Positions 1 to 9,518 of a DNA stretch of 64,000 nucleotides are shown one piece after another (the first letter of the stretch is position 1; each line of letters opens with the position of its first letter). The position numbers were made by a program, and so were the translations under genes. The stretch is from Arsenicicoccus cauae. Lineage in GTDB: Bacteria > Actinomycetota > Actinomycetes > Actinomycetales > Dermatophilaceae. The notes below the pieces were generated by a model that saw only the letters and a program-made list of their open reading frames with translations, searched no databases and was not told the DNA's origin. The stretch covers positions 124,001-188,000 of the forward strand of contig NZ_WLVL01000037.1 of assembly GCF_009707125.1 (NCBI RefSeq), read 5' to 3'.

Positions 1-1
1 G

Positions 2-505
2 ATGGTCGGCTACAACGGCGACCCGGACAAGAACGCCGAGGTCATGCGGGACGGCTTCTACCACACCGGCGACGTGGCGAGCATCGACGAGGACGGCTAC
101 CTGACCTACGTCGGGCGCGCGGACGACGTCTTCAAGGCCTCGGACTACCGCATCTCGCCGTTCGAGCTCGAGTCCGTCCTGCTGGAGCACGACCTCGTGG
201 CCGAGGCGGCCGTGGTCCCCTCCCCCGACCCGGTGCGTCTCGCCGTACCCAAGGCGGTCGTGGTGCTCGTGCCGGGCGTCGAGGCGAACGCCGACACCGC
301 CCGCGAGATCTTCCGCCACTCCCGGGCACACCTGGCGCCCTACAAGCGGATCCGGCGCCTGTCCTTCTCGGAGCTGCCCAAGACGATCTCGGGCAAGATC
401 CGCCGGGTGGAGCTGCGTCAGGCCGAGGACGCCGGCTACGCCACGGCGGACGCCCGTCCGAGCGGGGACTTCCACGAGGACGACTTCCCCGAGCTGCGCG
501 GCTGA
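2..505 (+). CDS. Acyl-CoA/acetyl-CoA synthetase, C-terminal part (cut by window edge)
   Basis: This is the last 167 residues of an AMP-forming acyl-CoA synthetase, which activates a carboxylic acid with ATP and CoA. The visible part holds the adenylation motif YHTGD, the hinge motif GRADDVFK, and the C-terminal PKTISGKIRR motif whose lysine (SGK) is the catalytic lysine of the family. The reading frame is open at base 1, so the N-terminal two thirds lie outside the window. The wording of the motifs (SDYRISPFELES) resembles acetyl- or medium-chain acyl-CoA synthetases, but the substrate pocket is not in view. The stop codon lies 17 nt before the chosen ATG of the ferredoxin reductase gene, so the two are probably co-transcribed. 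Confidence 0.9.
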   Translation: MVGYNGDPDKNAEVMRDGFYHTGDVASIDEDGYLTYVGRADDVFKASDYRISPFELESVLLEHDLVAEAAVVPSPDPVRLAVPKAVVVLVPGVEANADTAREIFRHSRAHLAPYKRIRRLSFSELPKTISGKIRRVELRQAEDAGYATADARPSGDFHEDDFPELRG

Positions 506-522
506 GCGTGGACCCGGACCGT

Positions 523-1962
523 ATGACGAACGCGCACCGCGTCCGACGGGTCGCCGTGGTCGGCGCCGGACCCGCTGGGCTCTTCGCCGCCCAGGCGCTG
601 GCCGGTCAGGACGAGCTGCCGGTCCACGTGGACCTGCTCGACCGGATGCCGACGCCCTTCGGCCTGCTGCGCTACGGCGTCGCCCCGGACCACGAGAGCA
701 TCCGCTCGGTGGCGACGGCGCTCGCCCGCACCCTCGACCTGGAGGCCGTCACCTTCTGGGGGCTCGTGGAGGTGGGTCGGGACGTGTCCCGGGCCGAGCT
801 GCTCGAGGCCTACGACGCGGTGATCTACGCGGTCGGGGCGAGCGAGGACGTGCGCCTCGGCATACCCGGGGAGGACCTGAGCGGCAGCCGCTCCGCGCGC
901 GAGTTCGTCGCCTGGTATGGCGGGCACCCCGACGCGCGACCTCAACCGCTCGACGGTGTGCGGGCGGTCGCGACGGTCGGTGTCGGCAACGTCGCCGTCG
1001 ACCTGGCCCGGATCCTGCTCAAGCAGGCCCAGGCCCTGCGGGTGACGGACATGGCCGAGCCCGTGCTGGAGGAGCTCGCCCGCAGCGAGGTCCGTGACGT
1101 GTGGATCGTCGGGCGGCGGGGTCCGCAGCACGCGAGCTACACCACCAAGGAGCTGCGCGAGCTGGTGGCCACCCCCGGGATCGACGTCACCGTCTCGTCC
1201 GGGGCCTTCGACGGGCTGGACGAGGACGCCCTCGACCGCCGCACGCGCGCCAACGTCGAGCTGCTGCGCGGCCTGCCCATCGAGGGCGACGGCGCCCCCG
1301 CATCGGACGGGGGCCGGCGACGGCTGCACTTCGCGTTCTACGCCCGGCCGGTGGAGATGACCGAGCGTGACGGGCGGGTGGACGGTCTGACGGTCGAACG
1401 CACCCGGCTGCTTCCCGACGGATCGGTCGAGGGGACGGGCTCGCTCGAGACGCTCGACGTGCAGCTCGTGCTGCGCGCGGTGGGTTATCGCGGGAGCCCG
1501 CTGCCCGACGTGCCGTTCGACGGGACGCGGGCGATCATCCCCAACGTCGAGGGCCGCGTCGTCGACGAGGCGGGCGCGAGGCAGCCGCGGGAGTACTGCA
1601 CGGGCTGGGTCAAGCGCGGACCGATCGGCGTCATCGGCACCAACAAGTCCGACGCCGCCCAGACCGTGGCGCACGTGCTCGCCGACCTGCAGGCAGCCGA
1701 GGACGCTCCACGGGACCTGCAGGGTGGGTGGGTCGAGGAGCCTGGCTCCGTCGCGGACCCTCGGACCGGCGAGGGTCATCGACCCGTCGCGTCTCGAGAC
1801 GGTGTCGGCCCCGTCCTGCGCGCCCGCGGCCACCACCCGAGCACCCTGGCCGACTGGCGCGCCATCGACGCGGCCGAGATCGAGCTCGGCCGCGGCGAGG
1901 GTCGCGAGCGGGTCAAGGTGTCGACCTGGGACGAGCTCCTCCGCCTCGTCACGGATCACTGA
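523..1962 (+). CDS. fprA: Ferredoxin/adrenodoxin-type NADP+ reductase (FprA-like)
   Basis: A 479-residue flavoprotein predicted to pass electrons between NADPH and ferredoxin in the cytoplasm. The N-terminus has the FAD-binding motif VVGAGPAGLFAAQAL followed by TPFGLLRYGVAPDH. A second dinucleotide-binding segment, GVGNVAVDLARILL, is in the middle, and the C-terminal GWVKRGPIGVIGTNKSDA is typical of the FprA/adrenodoxin reductase family. Length matches the family (about 450-480). An in-frame GTG at 508 would add five residues; the ATG at 523 is preferred because the conserved flavin fold begins a few residues later. No strong ribosome binding site is visible for either start. It converges on the BASS transporter gene with a hairpin repeat between them. 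Confidence 0.9.
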   Translation: MTNAHRVRRVAVVGAGPAGLFAAQALAGQDELPVHVDLLDRMPTPFGLLRYGVAPDHESIRSVATALARTLDLEAVTFWGLVEVGRDVSRAELLEAYDAVIYAVGASEDVRLGIPGEDLSGSRSAREFVAWYGGHPDARPQPLDGVRAVATVGVGNVAVDLARILLKQAQALRVTDMAEPVLEELARSEVRDVWIVGRRGPQHASYTTKELRELVATPGIDVTVSSGAFDGLDEDALDRRTRANVELLRGLPIEGDGAPASDGGRRRLHFAFYARPVEMTERDGRVDGLTVERTRLLPDGSVEGTGSLETLDVQLVLRAVGYRGSPLPDVPFDGTRAIIPNVEGRVVDEAGARQPREYCTGWVKRGPIGVIGTNKSDAAQTVAHVLADLQAAEDAPRDLQGGWVEEPGSVADPRTGEGHRPVASRDGVGPVLRARGHHPSTLADWRAIDAAEIELGRGEGRERVKVSTWDELLRLVTDH

Positions 1963-1983
1963 CAGACGGCCGCCCCCTCGCAA

Positions 1984-2029
1984 GATCGTGAGTGTCCTTC
2001 CAGGATTCTTGGACCGAGCACTCACGATC
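1984..2029. repeat. Hairpin repeat, copy A
   Basis: A 46-nt element with perfect 11-bp arms: GATCGTGAGTG at 1984-1994 and CACTCACGATC at 2019-2029, 24 nt apart. It lies between the convergent fprA and BASS transporter genes. A related element (copy B, 3124-3169) lies just upstream of the same transporter, with the same arm spacing of 35 nt. Similarity continues about 20 nt beyond the right arm, ending in GTTGGTGG in both. It may act as a bidirectional terminator here, although there is no U-tract, or it may be a member of a dispersed REP-like family. Confidence 0.75.
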
Positions 2030-2049
2030 CTGGGTGGGGGCGTTGGTGG

Positions 2050-3021
2050 TCAGTCCCGGATCGGGCGGCGCCGGAAGTACGCCGCGAGCATGGCGCCGGA
2101 GAGGTTGTGCCAGATCGAGAACACGGCGCCCGGCAGGGCGGCCGTCGGCGAGAAGTACTGCGACGCAAGGCCGGCGGCCAGACCGGAGTTCTGCATCCCG
2201 ACCTCGATGGCGACGGTGCGCCGGGCCCGCTCACGCTGTCCGGTGAGGGCGGCAAGGCCGTAGCCCAGCAGGTAGCCGAGACCGTTGTGCAGGACGACGG
2301 CGAGCAGGACGATCCCGCCGGCAGCGACGACCTTGGACGCCGAGCCCGAGACGACGGCGGCCACGACCAGCGAGATGGCGACGACGGACACCCAGGGCAG
2401 GGCGGGAAGCACCCGCTCGACGGCCCGGCCGAGGAAGGTGCGCACCAGCAGGCCCAGCACGACGGGGACGAGCACGATCCACAGGATGCTGGAGGCCATG
2501 CTGCGCGCGTCGACGGGGAGGTAGGTCCCCGCGAGCCACAACGTCAGCAGCGGGGTGAGGATCGGGGCCAGCAGGGTCGACACCGAGGTCATCGCCACCG
2601 ACAGCGCGGTGTCCGCCTTGGCGAGATAGCTCACCACGTTGGAGGCGGTGCCGCCGGGCGCGCAGCCCACGAGGATGACACCGGCGGCCAGCTCCGGGGA
2701 CAGCCCGAGCGTCTTGGCCAGCGCCCAGCCGAGCAGGGGCATCACGAGGTACTGGGCGACGACACCGATGAGGACGGGAAGCGGCCGGCGGGCCACGAGC
2801 GCGAAGTCCTGCCCGCGCAGGCTGAGCCCCATCCCGAACATGATGATCCCCAGCAACGTGTTGACGTGTGGCAGAAGGGGTTTGGCCGACGACGGGGCCA
2901 GATAGCCGAACGCTGCGGCCGCCAGGATCAGGATCGGGAAGAGGGTGACGGCCATCCGGGCCGAGCGGTCCTCGGCTGCGGTGGACGGGTCGCTCTGCTG
3001 GGTGGACGCGGGGCTGGACAT
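2050..3021 (-). CDS. Bile acid:sodium symporter (BASS) family transporter
   Basis: A 323-residue integral membrane protein of the BASS/ASBT family (PF01758), which couples Na+ influx to uptake of organic anions. About ten hydrophobic segments follow a 20-residue polar N-terminus. Family signatures are GCAPGGTASNVVSYLAKAD in the first half and VGMQNSGLA followed by PGAVFSIWHNLSG in the second half; these form the helix crossover and sodium sites in characterised members. Bacterial relatives carry diverse solutes (pantothenate, pyruvate-like acids, sulfonates), so the substrate is open. The start has a good ribosome binding site, AGGAGGT, 5 nt before the ATG. The gene stands alone between the two hairpin repeats A and B. 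Confidence 0.9.
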   Translation of the reverse strand: MSSPASTQQSDPSTAAEDRSARMAVTLFPILILAAAAFGYLAPSSAKPLLPHVNTLLGIIMFGMGLSLRGQDFALVARRPLPVLIGVVAQYLVMPLLGWALAKTLGLSPELAAGVILVGCAPGGTASNVVSYLAKADTALSVAMTSVSTLLAPILTPLLTLWLAGTYLPVDARSMASSILWIVLVPVVLGLLVRTFLGRAVERVLPALPWVSVVAISLVVAAVVSGSASKVVAAGGIVLLAVVLHNGLGYLLGYGLAALTGQRERARRTVAIEVGMQNSGLAAGLASQYFSPTAALPGAVFSIWHNLSGAMLAAYFRRRPIRD

Positions 3022-3123
3022 GGGGACCTCCTAGGACGGACCACACACTGTGACCCGCCGTTCCACGTTCCGGGACGCTCGTCTCGTCATCCGATCGCTC
3101 GAAAAGCGACGCCCTCACCAAGA

Positions 3124-3169
3124 GATCGTGTGTGTCTGGTCCAAGAATGTTGACCGAGCACTCACGATC
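3124..3169. repeat. Hairpin repeat, copy B
   Basis: Arms GATCGTGTGTG at 3124-3134 and CACTCACGATC at 3159-3169 (one mismatch), with the same 24-nt spacing as copy A. The left part of its loop, GGTCCAAGAAT, matches the reverse complement of copy A (2003-2013). Both copies therefore look like decayed forms of one longer palindrome of about 46 bp. The flanking GTTGGTGG found beside copy A also follows here. It sits between the start of the BASS transporter gene and the acetyl-CoA hydrolase remnant. Confidence 0.7.
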
Positions 3170-3198
3170 TCGGGAGAGGTGGTTGGTGGCCACGGGGG

Positions 3199-3360
3199 TC
3201 AGAGGAGGTGCATCTCCTGGGCCTGCTCCCCCAGCTGCGCGCGGAAGGCCGGGTCGGCGAGCGCCATGAGCGCCTCGGCCCGCTCGGCGTCGGTCTTGCC
3301 CCGCAGGTGAGCCACGCCGTGATCGGTCACGACGTGGCTCCGGACGGACCGCGTCGTGGG
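3199..3360 (-). pseudogene. Remnant: C-terminus of an acetyl-CoA hydrolase/transferase family gene
   Basis: The reading frame ending at 3199 encodes HVVTDHGVAHLRGKTDAERA and then EALMALADPAF, which is the typical C-terminal signature of acetyl-CoA hydrolase / CoA-transferase proteins (family pattern VVTEyGvAdLRGks..eRa.aLi.iAhPdfR). Only about 45-50 residues are recognisable; full proteins of the family are 400-600 residues. Upstream of about 3360 the frame gives low-complexity sequence unlike any part of the family. This is therefore a truncated leftover, not a working gene. The remnant abuts hairpin repeat B, which may mark the deletion endpoint. Confidence 0.65.
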
Positions 3361-3417
3361 GGCTGGCGAGCCTGCGCCGATAGGCGTCCTCGAAGGTCGT
3401 GCATCATCCAATCGCCG

Positions 3418-3453
3418 GGGCGCCGGCGCCGCAATCGTGCGGCACCGGCGCCC
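3418..3453 (-). terminator. Hairpin terminator after the 187-aa membrane protein gene
   Basis: A 15-bp stem with one mismatch: 3418-3432 pairs with 3439-3453 around the 6-nt loop AATCGT. It lies about 40 nt downstream of the stop of the minus-strand membrane protein gene. There is no clear U-run, which is common for actinobacterial terminators. Confidence 0.55.
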
Positions 3454-3493
3454 GGTGTGATCTGCCGGACAGCGCATCCCGGCTCGCAGGGGG

Positions 3494-4057
3494 TCAGACG
3501 ACGGCGTCGCCCGCCAGCTTCGCGTGCCGCAGGCCGAGCAGGCCGAGCAGCAGCAGGAGCGCGCCGCCGACGTACGCGACGATCGAGGCGATCTTGGCGA
3601 TGAGCCCGATGGTGCCGAAGGCGTAGGCGGTGAGCAGCATGCTGCGCAGCGCGTTGCCCATGAACAGGCTCTGCCGCAGCTCGCCGAGCTGGGCGACCTC
3701 GGTCTTGTCCGCGGCGGGGTCCTTGGACTTCTTCATGAACTCGCCCGAGACCTCCTCGTAGGTGCGGCCCTGGGAGGACTTGTTCATGTGGACGAGGATG
3801 TAGTGGTCGGCGAAGGCCTTGGCCTGGTCGCCGGTGGTCATCTCCTGCCCGGCGTACTTCTCGAGGTAAGGCTTGATCTGCGGATCCTCGAGGGCCTTGC
3901 CGGACGGCATCGTGATCTTCTGCGCGGCGAGCTGGTCGTGGACCTGACCCTGCGCGAAGGTCGAGGCCCAGGTGAGCAGCCCGCCCGCGACCAGCAGGAC
4001 GAGGGCGAGCAGCAGGCCGGTGGCGGACAGAAGGGTGTCGAGGGTCTTGCGACGCAT
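3494..4057 (-). CDS. Small membrane protein with a large extracytoplasmic loop, function unknown
   Basis: A 187-residue protein I cannot assign to a named family. A first membrane helix lies at about residues 12-33 (LLLALVLLVAGGLLTW). A hydrophilic loop of about 100 residues follows (QGQVHDQLAAQK through AQLGELRQ). The C-terminus is hydrophobic, with probably two further helices (LLTAYAFGTIGLIAKIASIV and GGALLLLLGLLGL). The loop has no cysteines and no motif I recognise. The start has a plausible ribosome binding site, TAGGAAG, 4 nt before the ATG. The gene is flanked by a strong hairpin downstream and a roughly 150-nt non-coding stretch upstream that probably holds its promoter. It is likely monocistronic. 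Confidence 0.75.
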   Translation of the reverse strand: MRRKTLDTLLSATGLLLALVLLVAGGLLTWASTFAQGQVHDQLAAQKITMPSGKALEDPQIKPYLEKYAGQEMTTGDQAKAFADHYILVHMNKSSQGRTYEEVSGEFMKKSKDPAADKTEVAQLGELRQSLFMGNALRSMLLTAYAFGTIGLIAKIASIVAYVGGALLLLLGLLGLRHAKLAGDAVV

Positions 4058-4210
4058 GATGCTTCCTAGCTGGGTGCTTGCGCCGGTCGGTTGGCCGGTT
4101 GTGACTCAACTCTGCCCTGGCCGATTTATCCCTCAACCACCGGGGTGCGTGTCCCAAGTCACACCGGCCACGTATGCCGTCCCGCGTCCGCCACCGCCGC
4201 CACACCGCCG

Positions 4211-5884
4211 CTATCCGACGCGGACCGCCTCACGGACCGCCCGCAACCAGGTGAGCACCGCCTCGGCGCCCGGGTCGGCGTGGCCCTGGCCCCGCGCACC
4301 GACATAGCTGGCGCGGCCCTTGCGCGAGACACCCTCCACCGTGCCGCGCACCCCCTCCTCGGCCGCGGCCAGGACGGCCTCCCACCCGTCCGGCGCGGCG
4401 TCGGCGGCGGGTCGCAGCGCGTCGACCATCGTCCCGTCGCCGGGCGAGGCACCGCCGAGGTCCTGGATGCCATCGACCCCCGCCGCGAGGGCGCGGGGCC
4501 AGTCGGCGCCGTCCTCGAGCGCCTGGGCCGCCGCCACGAGGCCCGCGGCATACAACGGGCCGCTGGTGCCGCCGATGGCCCGCCGGCAGCGGGCGGACAG
4601 GACGCGCAGGAGGGAGGCCGCGGAGCCGTCGGCCGGGTCGTCCTGCCAGGCTCGGGCGCCCCGCGCCAGCGCCTCCCCTAGGTCACCGTCGCCCACGACC
4701 TGGTCCAGTTCGGTGAGCCGGTGCTCGTCGTCGAGGACGGCCTGGCAGGCGGCGTCGATCGCGGCCCGCGCCCGCTCGTCGGGCTCCCCGGGGTCGACCT
4801 GGCCCGCGTCGGCGTCGGGGACGGCCACGTCGGCATGGTGCGCGACCGGACCTCCACCACCGGGCCAGGCCAGGGATGCGGTGGGTGCGTCGAGCAGCTC
4901 CGTCTCTCCGTCCTCGAGGGGCAGGACCGTGACCGAGGCGCCCGCCATCTCCAGGCTCGTCATCACCGACCCCTGATAGGCGCGCTCCACGGTCAGTCCA
5001 CGCTCACCGAGGAGCCGGTGCACCGCCCGGGTGAGCACCGCCAGCTCGGCCGGCGGCGTGCCGCCGAGCCCGTTGACCAGCAGGGCGACTCGCGCCCCGT
5101 CGTCCAGCGGGCGAGCAGCCAGGACCCGGTCCACCAGCTCGGCCGCGAGGTCGTCGGCCGGGCGGTGCCCGACCTGCTCGACGCCAGACTCGCCGTGGAT
5201 CCCCAGACCCAGCTCGATCCGGTCCTCGTCGATCTCGAAGGTCGCCTCCCCCGACCCCGGCATGGTGCCCGGCCGCAGGGCGACCCCCATCGTGGCCAGC
5301 CTGCTCGCGACCGAGCGGGCGCGTCCGGACACCTCGGCGAGGTCCGCGCCGGAGGCCGCGAGGGCGCCGGCGATCTTGTGCACCAGCACCGTCCCGGCGA
5401 GCCCACGAGCCCCGGCATGCGTGTCGGCGTCGCCCAGGGCGATGTCGTCGCCCACGACGACGGTCTCCACGGCATACCCCTCGTCCTGGGCGAGCTGGGC
5501 GGCGAGACCGAAGTTGAGCCGGTCCCCGGTGTAGCTCTTGACGATCAGCAGCGCCCCGGCCGTCCCGGTGACGGCGCGGATGCCGTCGAGGACGGCGTCG
5601 ACGCTCGGCGAGGCGAACACCCCGCCGCTGACCGCCGCCGTCAGCATCCCGTCGGCGACGAAGCCGGCGTGCGCGGGCTCGTGCCCGGCTCCCCCGCCGG
5701 AGATCAGCGCCACGGGCACGCAGTCACGGCCTGCGGCACCCGGGCCAGCGGCACCCGTCACGACCCGGTCCGCCTGCACCGCGACGGTCCGGCCTTCGAG
5801 GAGCGCGAGCCCGGGCTGGGTGAGGGCCAGGCCCTCGAGGCTCTCTCGGACGAAGCTGTCGGCGTCGTTCAGGAACTTCTTCAT
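4211..5884 (-). CDS. Dihydroxyacetone kinase, ATP-dependent single-chain form (DhaK-DhaL fusion)
   Basis: A 557-residue protein that phosphorylates dihydroxyacetone (or a related short ketose/triose) using ATP. The N-terminal DhaK domain shows GGGAGHEPAHAGFV at about residue 63 and GLGIHGESG, whose histidine forms the covalent hemiaminal with the substrate in characterised enzymes. The C-terminal DhaL domain shows VGDGDLG, with the aspartates that hold Mg-ATP, then GGTSGPLYA and GDGTMVDAL. Having both domains on one chain means no PTS phosphodonor (DhaM) is needed, and none is seen nearby. The ATG at 5884 (MKKFLNDAD) fits the family start; an upstream in-frame ATG at 5926 would only add a low-complexity tail overlapping the tRNA-Glu terminator. 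Confidence 0.92.
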   Translation of the reverse strand: MKKFLNDADSFVRESLEGLALTQPGLALLEGRTVAVQADRVVTGAAGPGAAGRDCVPVALISGGGAGHEPAHAGFVADGMLTAAVSGGVFASPSVDAVLDGIRAVTGTAGALLIVKSYTGDRLNFGLAAQLAQDEGYAVETVVVGDDIALGDADTHAGARGLAGTVLVHKIAGALAASGADLAEVSGRARSVASRLATMGVALRPGTMPGSGEATFEIDEDRIELGLGIHGESGVEQVGHRPADDLAAELVDRVLAARPLDDGARVALLVNGLGGTPPAELAVLTRAVHRLLGERGLTVERAYQGSVMTSLEMAGASVTVLPLEDGETELLDAPTASLAWPGGGGPVAHHADVAVPDADAGQVDPGEPDERARAAIDAACQAVLDDEHRLTELDQVVGDGDLGEALARGARAWQDDPADGSAASLLRVLSARCRRAIGGTSGPLYAAGLVAAAQALEDGADWPRALAAGVDGIQDLGGASPGDGTMVDALRPAADAAPDGWEAVLAAAEEGVRGTVEGVSRKGRASYVGARGQGHADPGAEAVLTWLRAVREAVRVG

Positions 5885-5930
5885 GCGGACCACACCACCA
5901 CACCCGCCGGCCCCGCGCCAGATCACGCGA

Positions 5931-5962
5931 AAGGTCCCCCTCCCGAGTGGGAGAGGGACCTT
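5931..5962 (-). terminator. Terminator of tRNA-Glu
   Basis: A 14-bp hairpin, nearly perfect, formed by 5931-5944 and 5949-5962 around a 4-nt loop. It follows the tRNA-Glu gene by 8 nt on the minus strand and continues into TTTCGCG. This separates tRNA transcription from the downstream dihydroxyacetone kinase gene. Confidence 0.75.
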
Positions 5963-5969
5963 GTCGACG

Positions 5970-6042
5970 TACCCCCGACCGGATTCGAACCGGCGCTACC
6001 GCCGTGAGAGGGCGGCGTGCTAGGCCACTACACAACGGGGGC
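5970..6042 (-). tRNA. tRNA-Glu (anticodon CTC)
   Basis: A full cloverleaf on the minus strand. The acceptor stem GCCCCCG pairs with CGGGGGT (one G-T pair), the anticodon stem is CCGCC/GGCGG with loop CTCTCAC, and the T-arm contains GGTTCGAATCC. The anticodon CTC reads GAG. The CCA tail is not encoded. It lies a few genes from gltX, which charges it. Confidence 0.95.
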
Positions 6043-6150
6043 GAACAGCTGCTCCGATCCCTTGCGGGGCGGTGAGCAACGAGGAGAAACTCTAGCCGAA
6101 GCTCGGGATTTCTCCCAATCGGGCCGGACCCTGTCGGACCGACCGGCGAT

Positions 6151-6225
6151 TGGCTGGGGTACCAGGACTCGAACCTAGACTAACTGAACCAGAATCAGTC
6201 GTGCTGCCAATTACACCATACCCCA
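6151..6225 (-). tRNA. tRNA-Gln (anticodon CTG)
   Basis: A full cloverleaf on the minus strand. The acceptor stem TGGGGTA pairs with TACCCCA, followed by G and an encoded CCA at 6151-6153. The anticodon stem ACTGA/TCAGT has the loop TTCTGGT, giving anticodon CTG for glutamine. The T-arm contains GGTTCGAGTCC. Since gatCAB is present (53831-57213), this tRNA is expected to be charged first with Glu and then amidated. Confidence 0.95.
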
Positions 6226-6352
6226 AGGGAATTCACCCCGTCATCAGGAGCCTGAGGACAGGCTCTGACGCGCGGGCGAACCAAGAGAGAACTCTACCGG
6301 AGGGCGGCGCCCCTCCCCAAATCGGCCGTATGCCGGGACCCGACCGCCGAAC

Positions 6353-7086
6353 TCACCAGGACACGGCGTCCAAGGAGGCCACGACGGGCACCCCGACGTC
6401 GCTGCCGCCCCACTGCCCGCGACGGTCCAGCCAGACGCCGTGCAGCCCCGCCGCGACCGCCGCCTGCGCGTCGACGGCGAGGTCGTCCCCGACATACACC
6501 GTCTGCTCGGGCGCGGACCCGAGCAGCTCGCGGGCCCGCCAGAAGGCGCGGGCGTCGGGCTTGCCGTAGCCCAACGTGTCCGTCGTCGCGATGGCCGTGA
6601 AGGCGTCGCTCAGCCCCACGACCTCGAGCTTGAGGGTGGTGAACTCCGTCGACGAGTTGGTCAGGGCCCCGACGAGGATCCCGTCGGCGCGGGCCCGGTC
6701 GAGCAGCCCGGCCACGTCGTCGAAGGCGCGGGTCCCGGCGCGGAAGGCGGCCGGCCACCCCTGCTCGAACCCCGCGAACGCCTCCGCACCCCAGGGCAGC
6801 CCGCCGTGCGTCGCCACCTCCCGCAGGCGTGACTCCCGCATCGCGCCGAAGGTCAGCTCCCCCCGCGTGTAGCCGCCGAAGAAGCCCCCCGGGTCGGCGT
6901 GGTAGCGCACGCCGAGCTCCTCCGCGCGGTCCGTCGCCTCGGGCCACACCTGCGCGATGCAGCGGGCGGCCGCACGACGCATGGCCGACCGGGTGTCGAG
7001 CAGGGTGTCGTCGATGTCCAGCAGCAGGGCGGTGATCCGGGTCGACGACGCCCCGCCCTGCGCCGTCTCGGCCTGGCGCGCCCCCC

Positions 7087-7090
<4 letters not shown>
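6353..7090 (-). CDS. HAD-superfamily hydrolase
   Basis: A 245-residue haloacid dehalogenase-like phosphatase, substrate unknown. All four HAD motifs are visible: motif I DIDDTLLDT (nucleophile and acid aspartates), motif II TNSS, motif III with the lysine of GKPDA, and motif IV GDDLAVD. A helical cap lies between motifs I and II, as in the phosphoglycolate phosphatase/YjjG-type subfamily. The start is a GTG at 7088-7090 that overlaps the TGA stop of gltX (GTGA), so the two are translationally coupled. The first 20 residues before the conserved fold are low-complexity, so the exact start is slightly uncertain. Confidence 0.85.
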
Positions 7091-8571
<1,481 letters not shown>

Positions 8572-8600
8572 AGCCTATCGGCCGCGAGGAGGCATCATGG

Positions 8601-9113
8601 GTGGCGATGCCTCCCAGCCCTCCCCCACCGCGACGGCCCCCGAGCGCGTCGGAGCCGGTGCTGCCGCCGGACCCCGACGTCGACCTCGGCACCTCCCCGG
8701 CGCGCCCGATACACCTGCAGGGGCGGTATGTCGCCCTCGTCGCCGCGGGCGGCGGCGCCGGAGCGGCGACGCGGGAAGCCCTGGTGCTGGCCGTCCCGGC
8801 CGAGGGGTTCGACACCGTCGTGCTCATGATCAACCTGGTCGGGGCCTTCGCGCTGGGGCTGCTGCTGGAGCGGCTGCTGCTCGCCGGGCCCGACCGGGGC
8901 CGGCGGCGCGCGGCCCGGCTGCTCCTCGGCACCGGCGTGCTGGGCGGTTTCACGACCTACTCGACCCTGGCGCTGGACACGGTGCACCTCCTGCAGCGCG
9001 GCGAGGTCGGTATGGCGATCGCCTACGGTCTCACCACCGTGCTGCTCGGGGCGGTCGCGAGCGTGGCGGGCATCCGCTGCGGGGCCGCCCTCGGACGCCG
9101 GCGGCCAGCGTGA
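8601..9113 (+). CDS. crcB: Fluoride channel FluC/CrcB, first subunit
   Basis: A 170-residue small membrane protein of the CrcB/FluC family, which exports fluoride through a dual-topology dimer. About 40 proline-rich residues precede four hydrophobic helices. The key segment TGVLGGFTTYSTLALD matches the family's GxxGGxTTFST loop that lines the pore, and the second helix has the conserved asparagine (INLVGAFALG). A GTG start at 8601 is chosen because GGAGG lies 8 nt upstream; the in-frame ATG at 8607 would be too far from it. It overlaps the second FluC gene (GTGA), indicating a two-gene heterodimeric channel. Confidence 0.9.
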   Translation: MAMPPSPPPPRRPPSASEPVLPPDPDVDLGTSPARPIHLQGRYVALVAAGGGAGAATREALVLAVPAEGFDTVVLMINLVGAFALGLLLERLLLAGPDRGRRRAARLLLGTGVLGGFTTYSTLALDTVHLLQRGEVGMAIAYGLTTVLLGAVASVAGIRCGAALGRRRPA

Positions 9114-9484
9114 CGCCGCTGGTCTTCCTCGGGGTGGCGGTCGGGGGCGGCGTGGGTGCGGCGCTGCGGTTCGTGCTCGACGCGGTGGTGCGCGAGCGGG
9201 TGGCATCGGCGTACCCGCTCGGCACCCTGCTGATCAACGTGACCGGCTCGCTGCTGCTGGGGCTCGTCTCCGGGCTCGCGGCCCGGCACGCGCTGGGCGC
9301 GCCGTGGGCGCTGGTGCTGGGAACCGGGCTGTGCGGGGGCTACACGACGTTCTCGACGGCGAGCCTGGAGACGGTCCGGCTGGCCGCCGACGGACGGCGC
9401 GGGGCGGCCCTGCTCAACGGGCTGGGCACGCTGGTGGCCTCGGTGCTGGCGGCCGCCGCCGGCCTCTGGCTCGCCACCCTCTGA
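9110..9484 (+). CDS. crcB: Fluoride channel FluC/CrcB, second subunit
   Basis: A 124-residue FluC protein with four membrane helices and no N-terminal extension. It carries GGGVGAALRFVLD at the N-terminus, the asparagine-containing INVTGSLLLG helix, and GTGLCGGYTTFSTASLE. Its GTG start overlaps the TGA stop of the first subunit (GTGA), so translation is coupled. Paired crcB genes are common in Gram-positive bacteria, where the two proteins are thought to form an asymmetrical dimer with fixed opposite orientations. I found no fluoride riboswitch in the very short leader. Confidence 0.93.
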   Translation: MTPLVFLGVAVGGGVGAALRFVLDAVVRERVASAYPLGTLLINVTGSLLLGLVSGLAARHALGAPWALVLGTGLCGGYTTFSTASLETVRLAADGRRGAALLNGLGTLVASVLAAAAGLWLATL

Positions 9485-9518
9485 CACGACCCACCCCGCC
9501 CACCAGTCGGGGAGGGTC

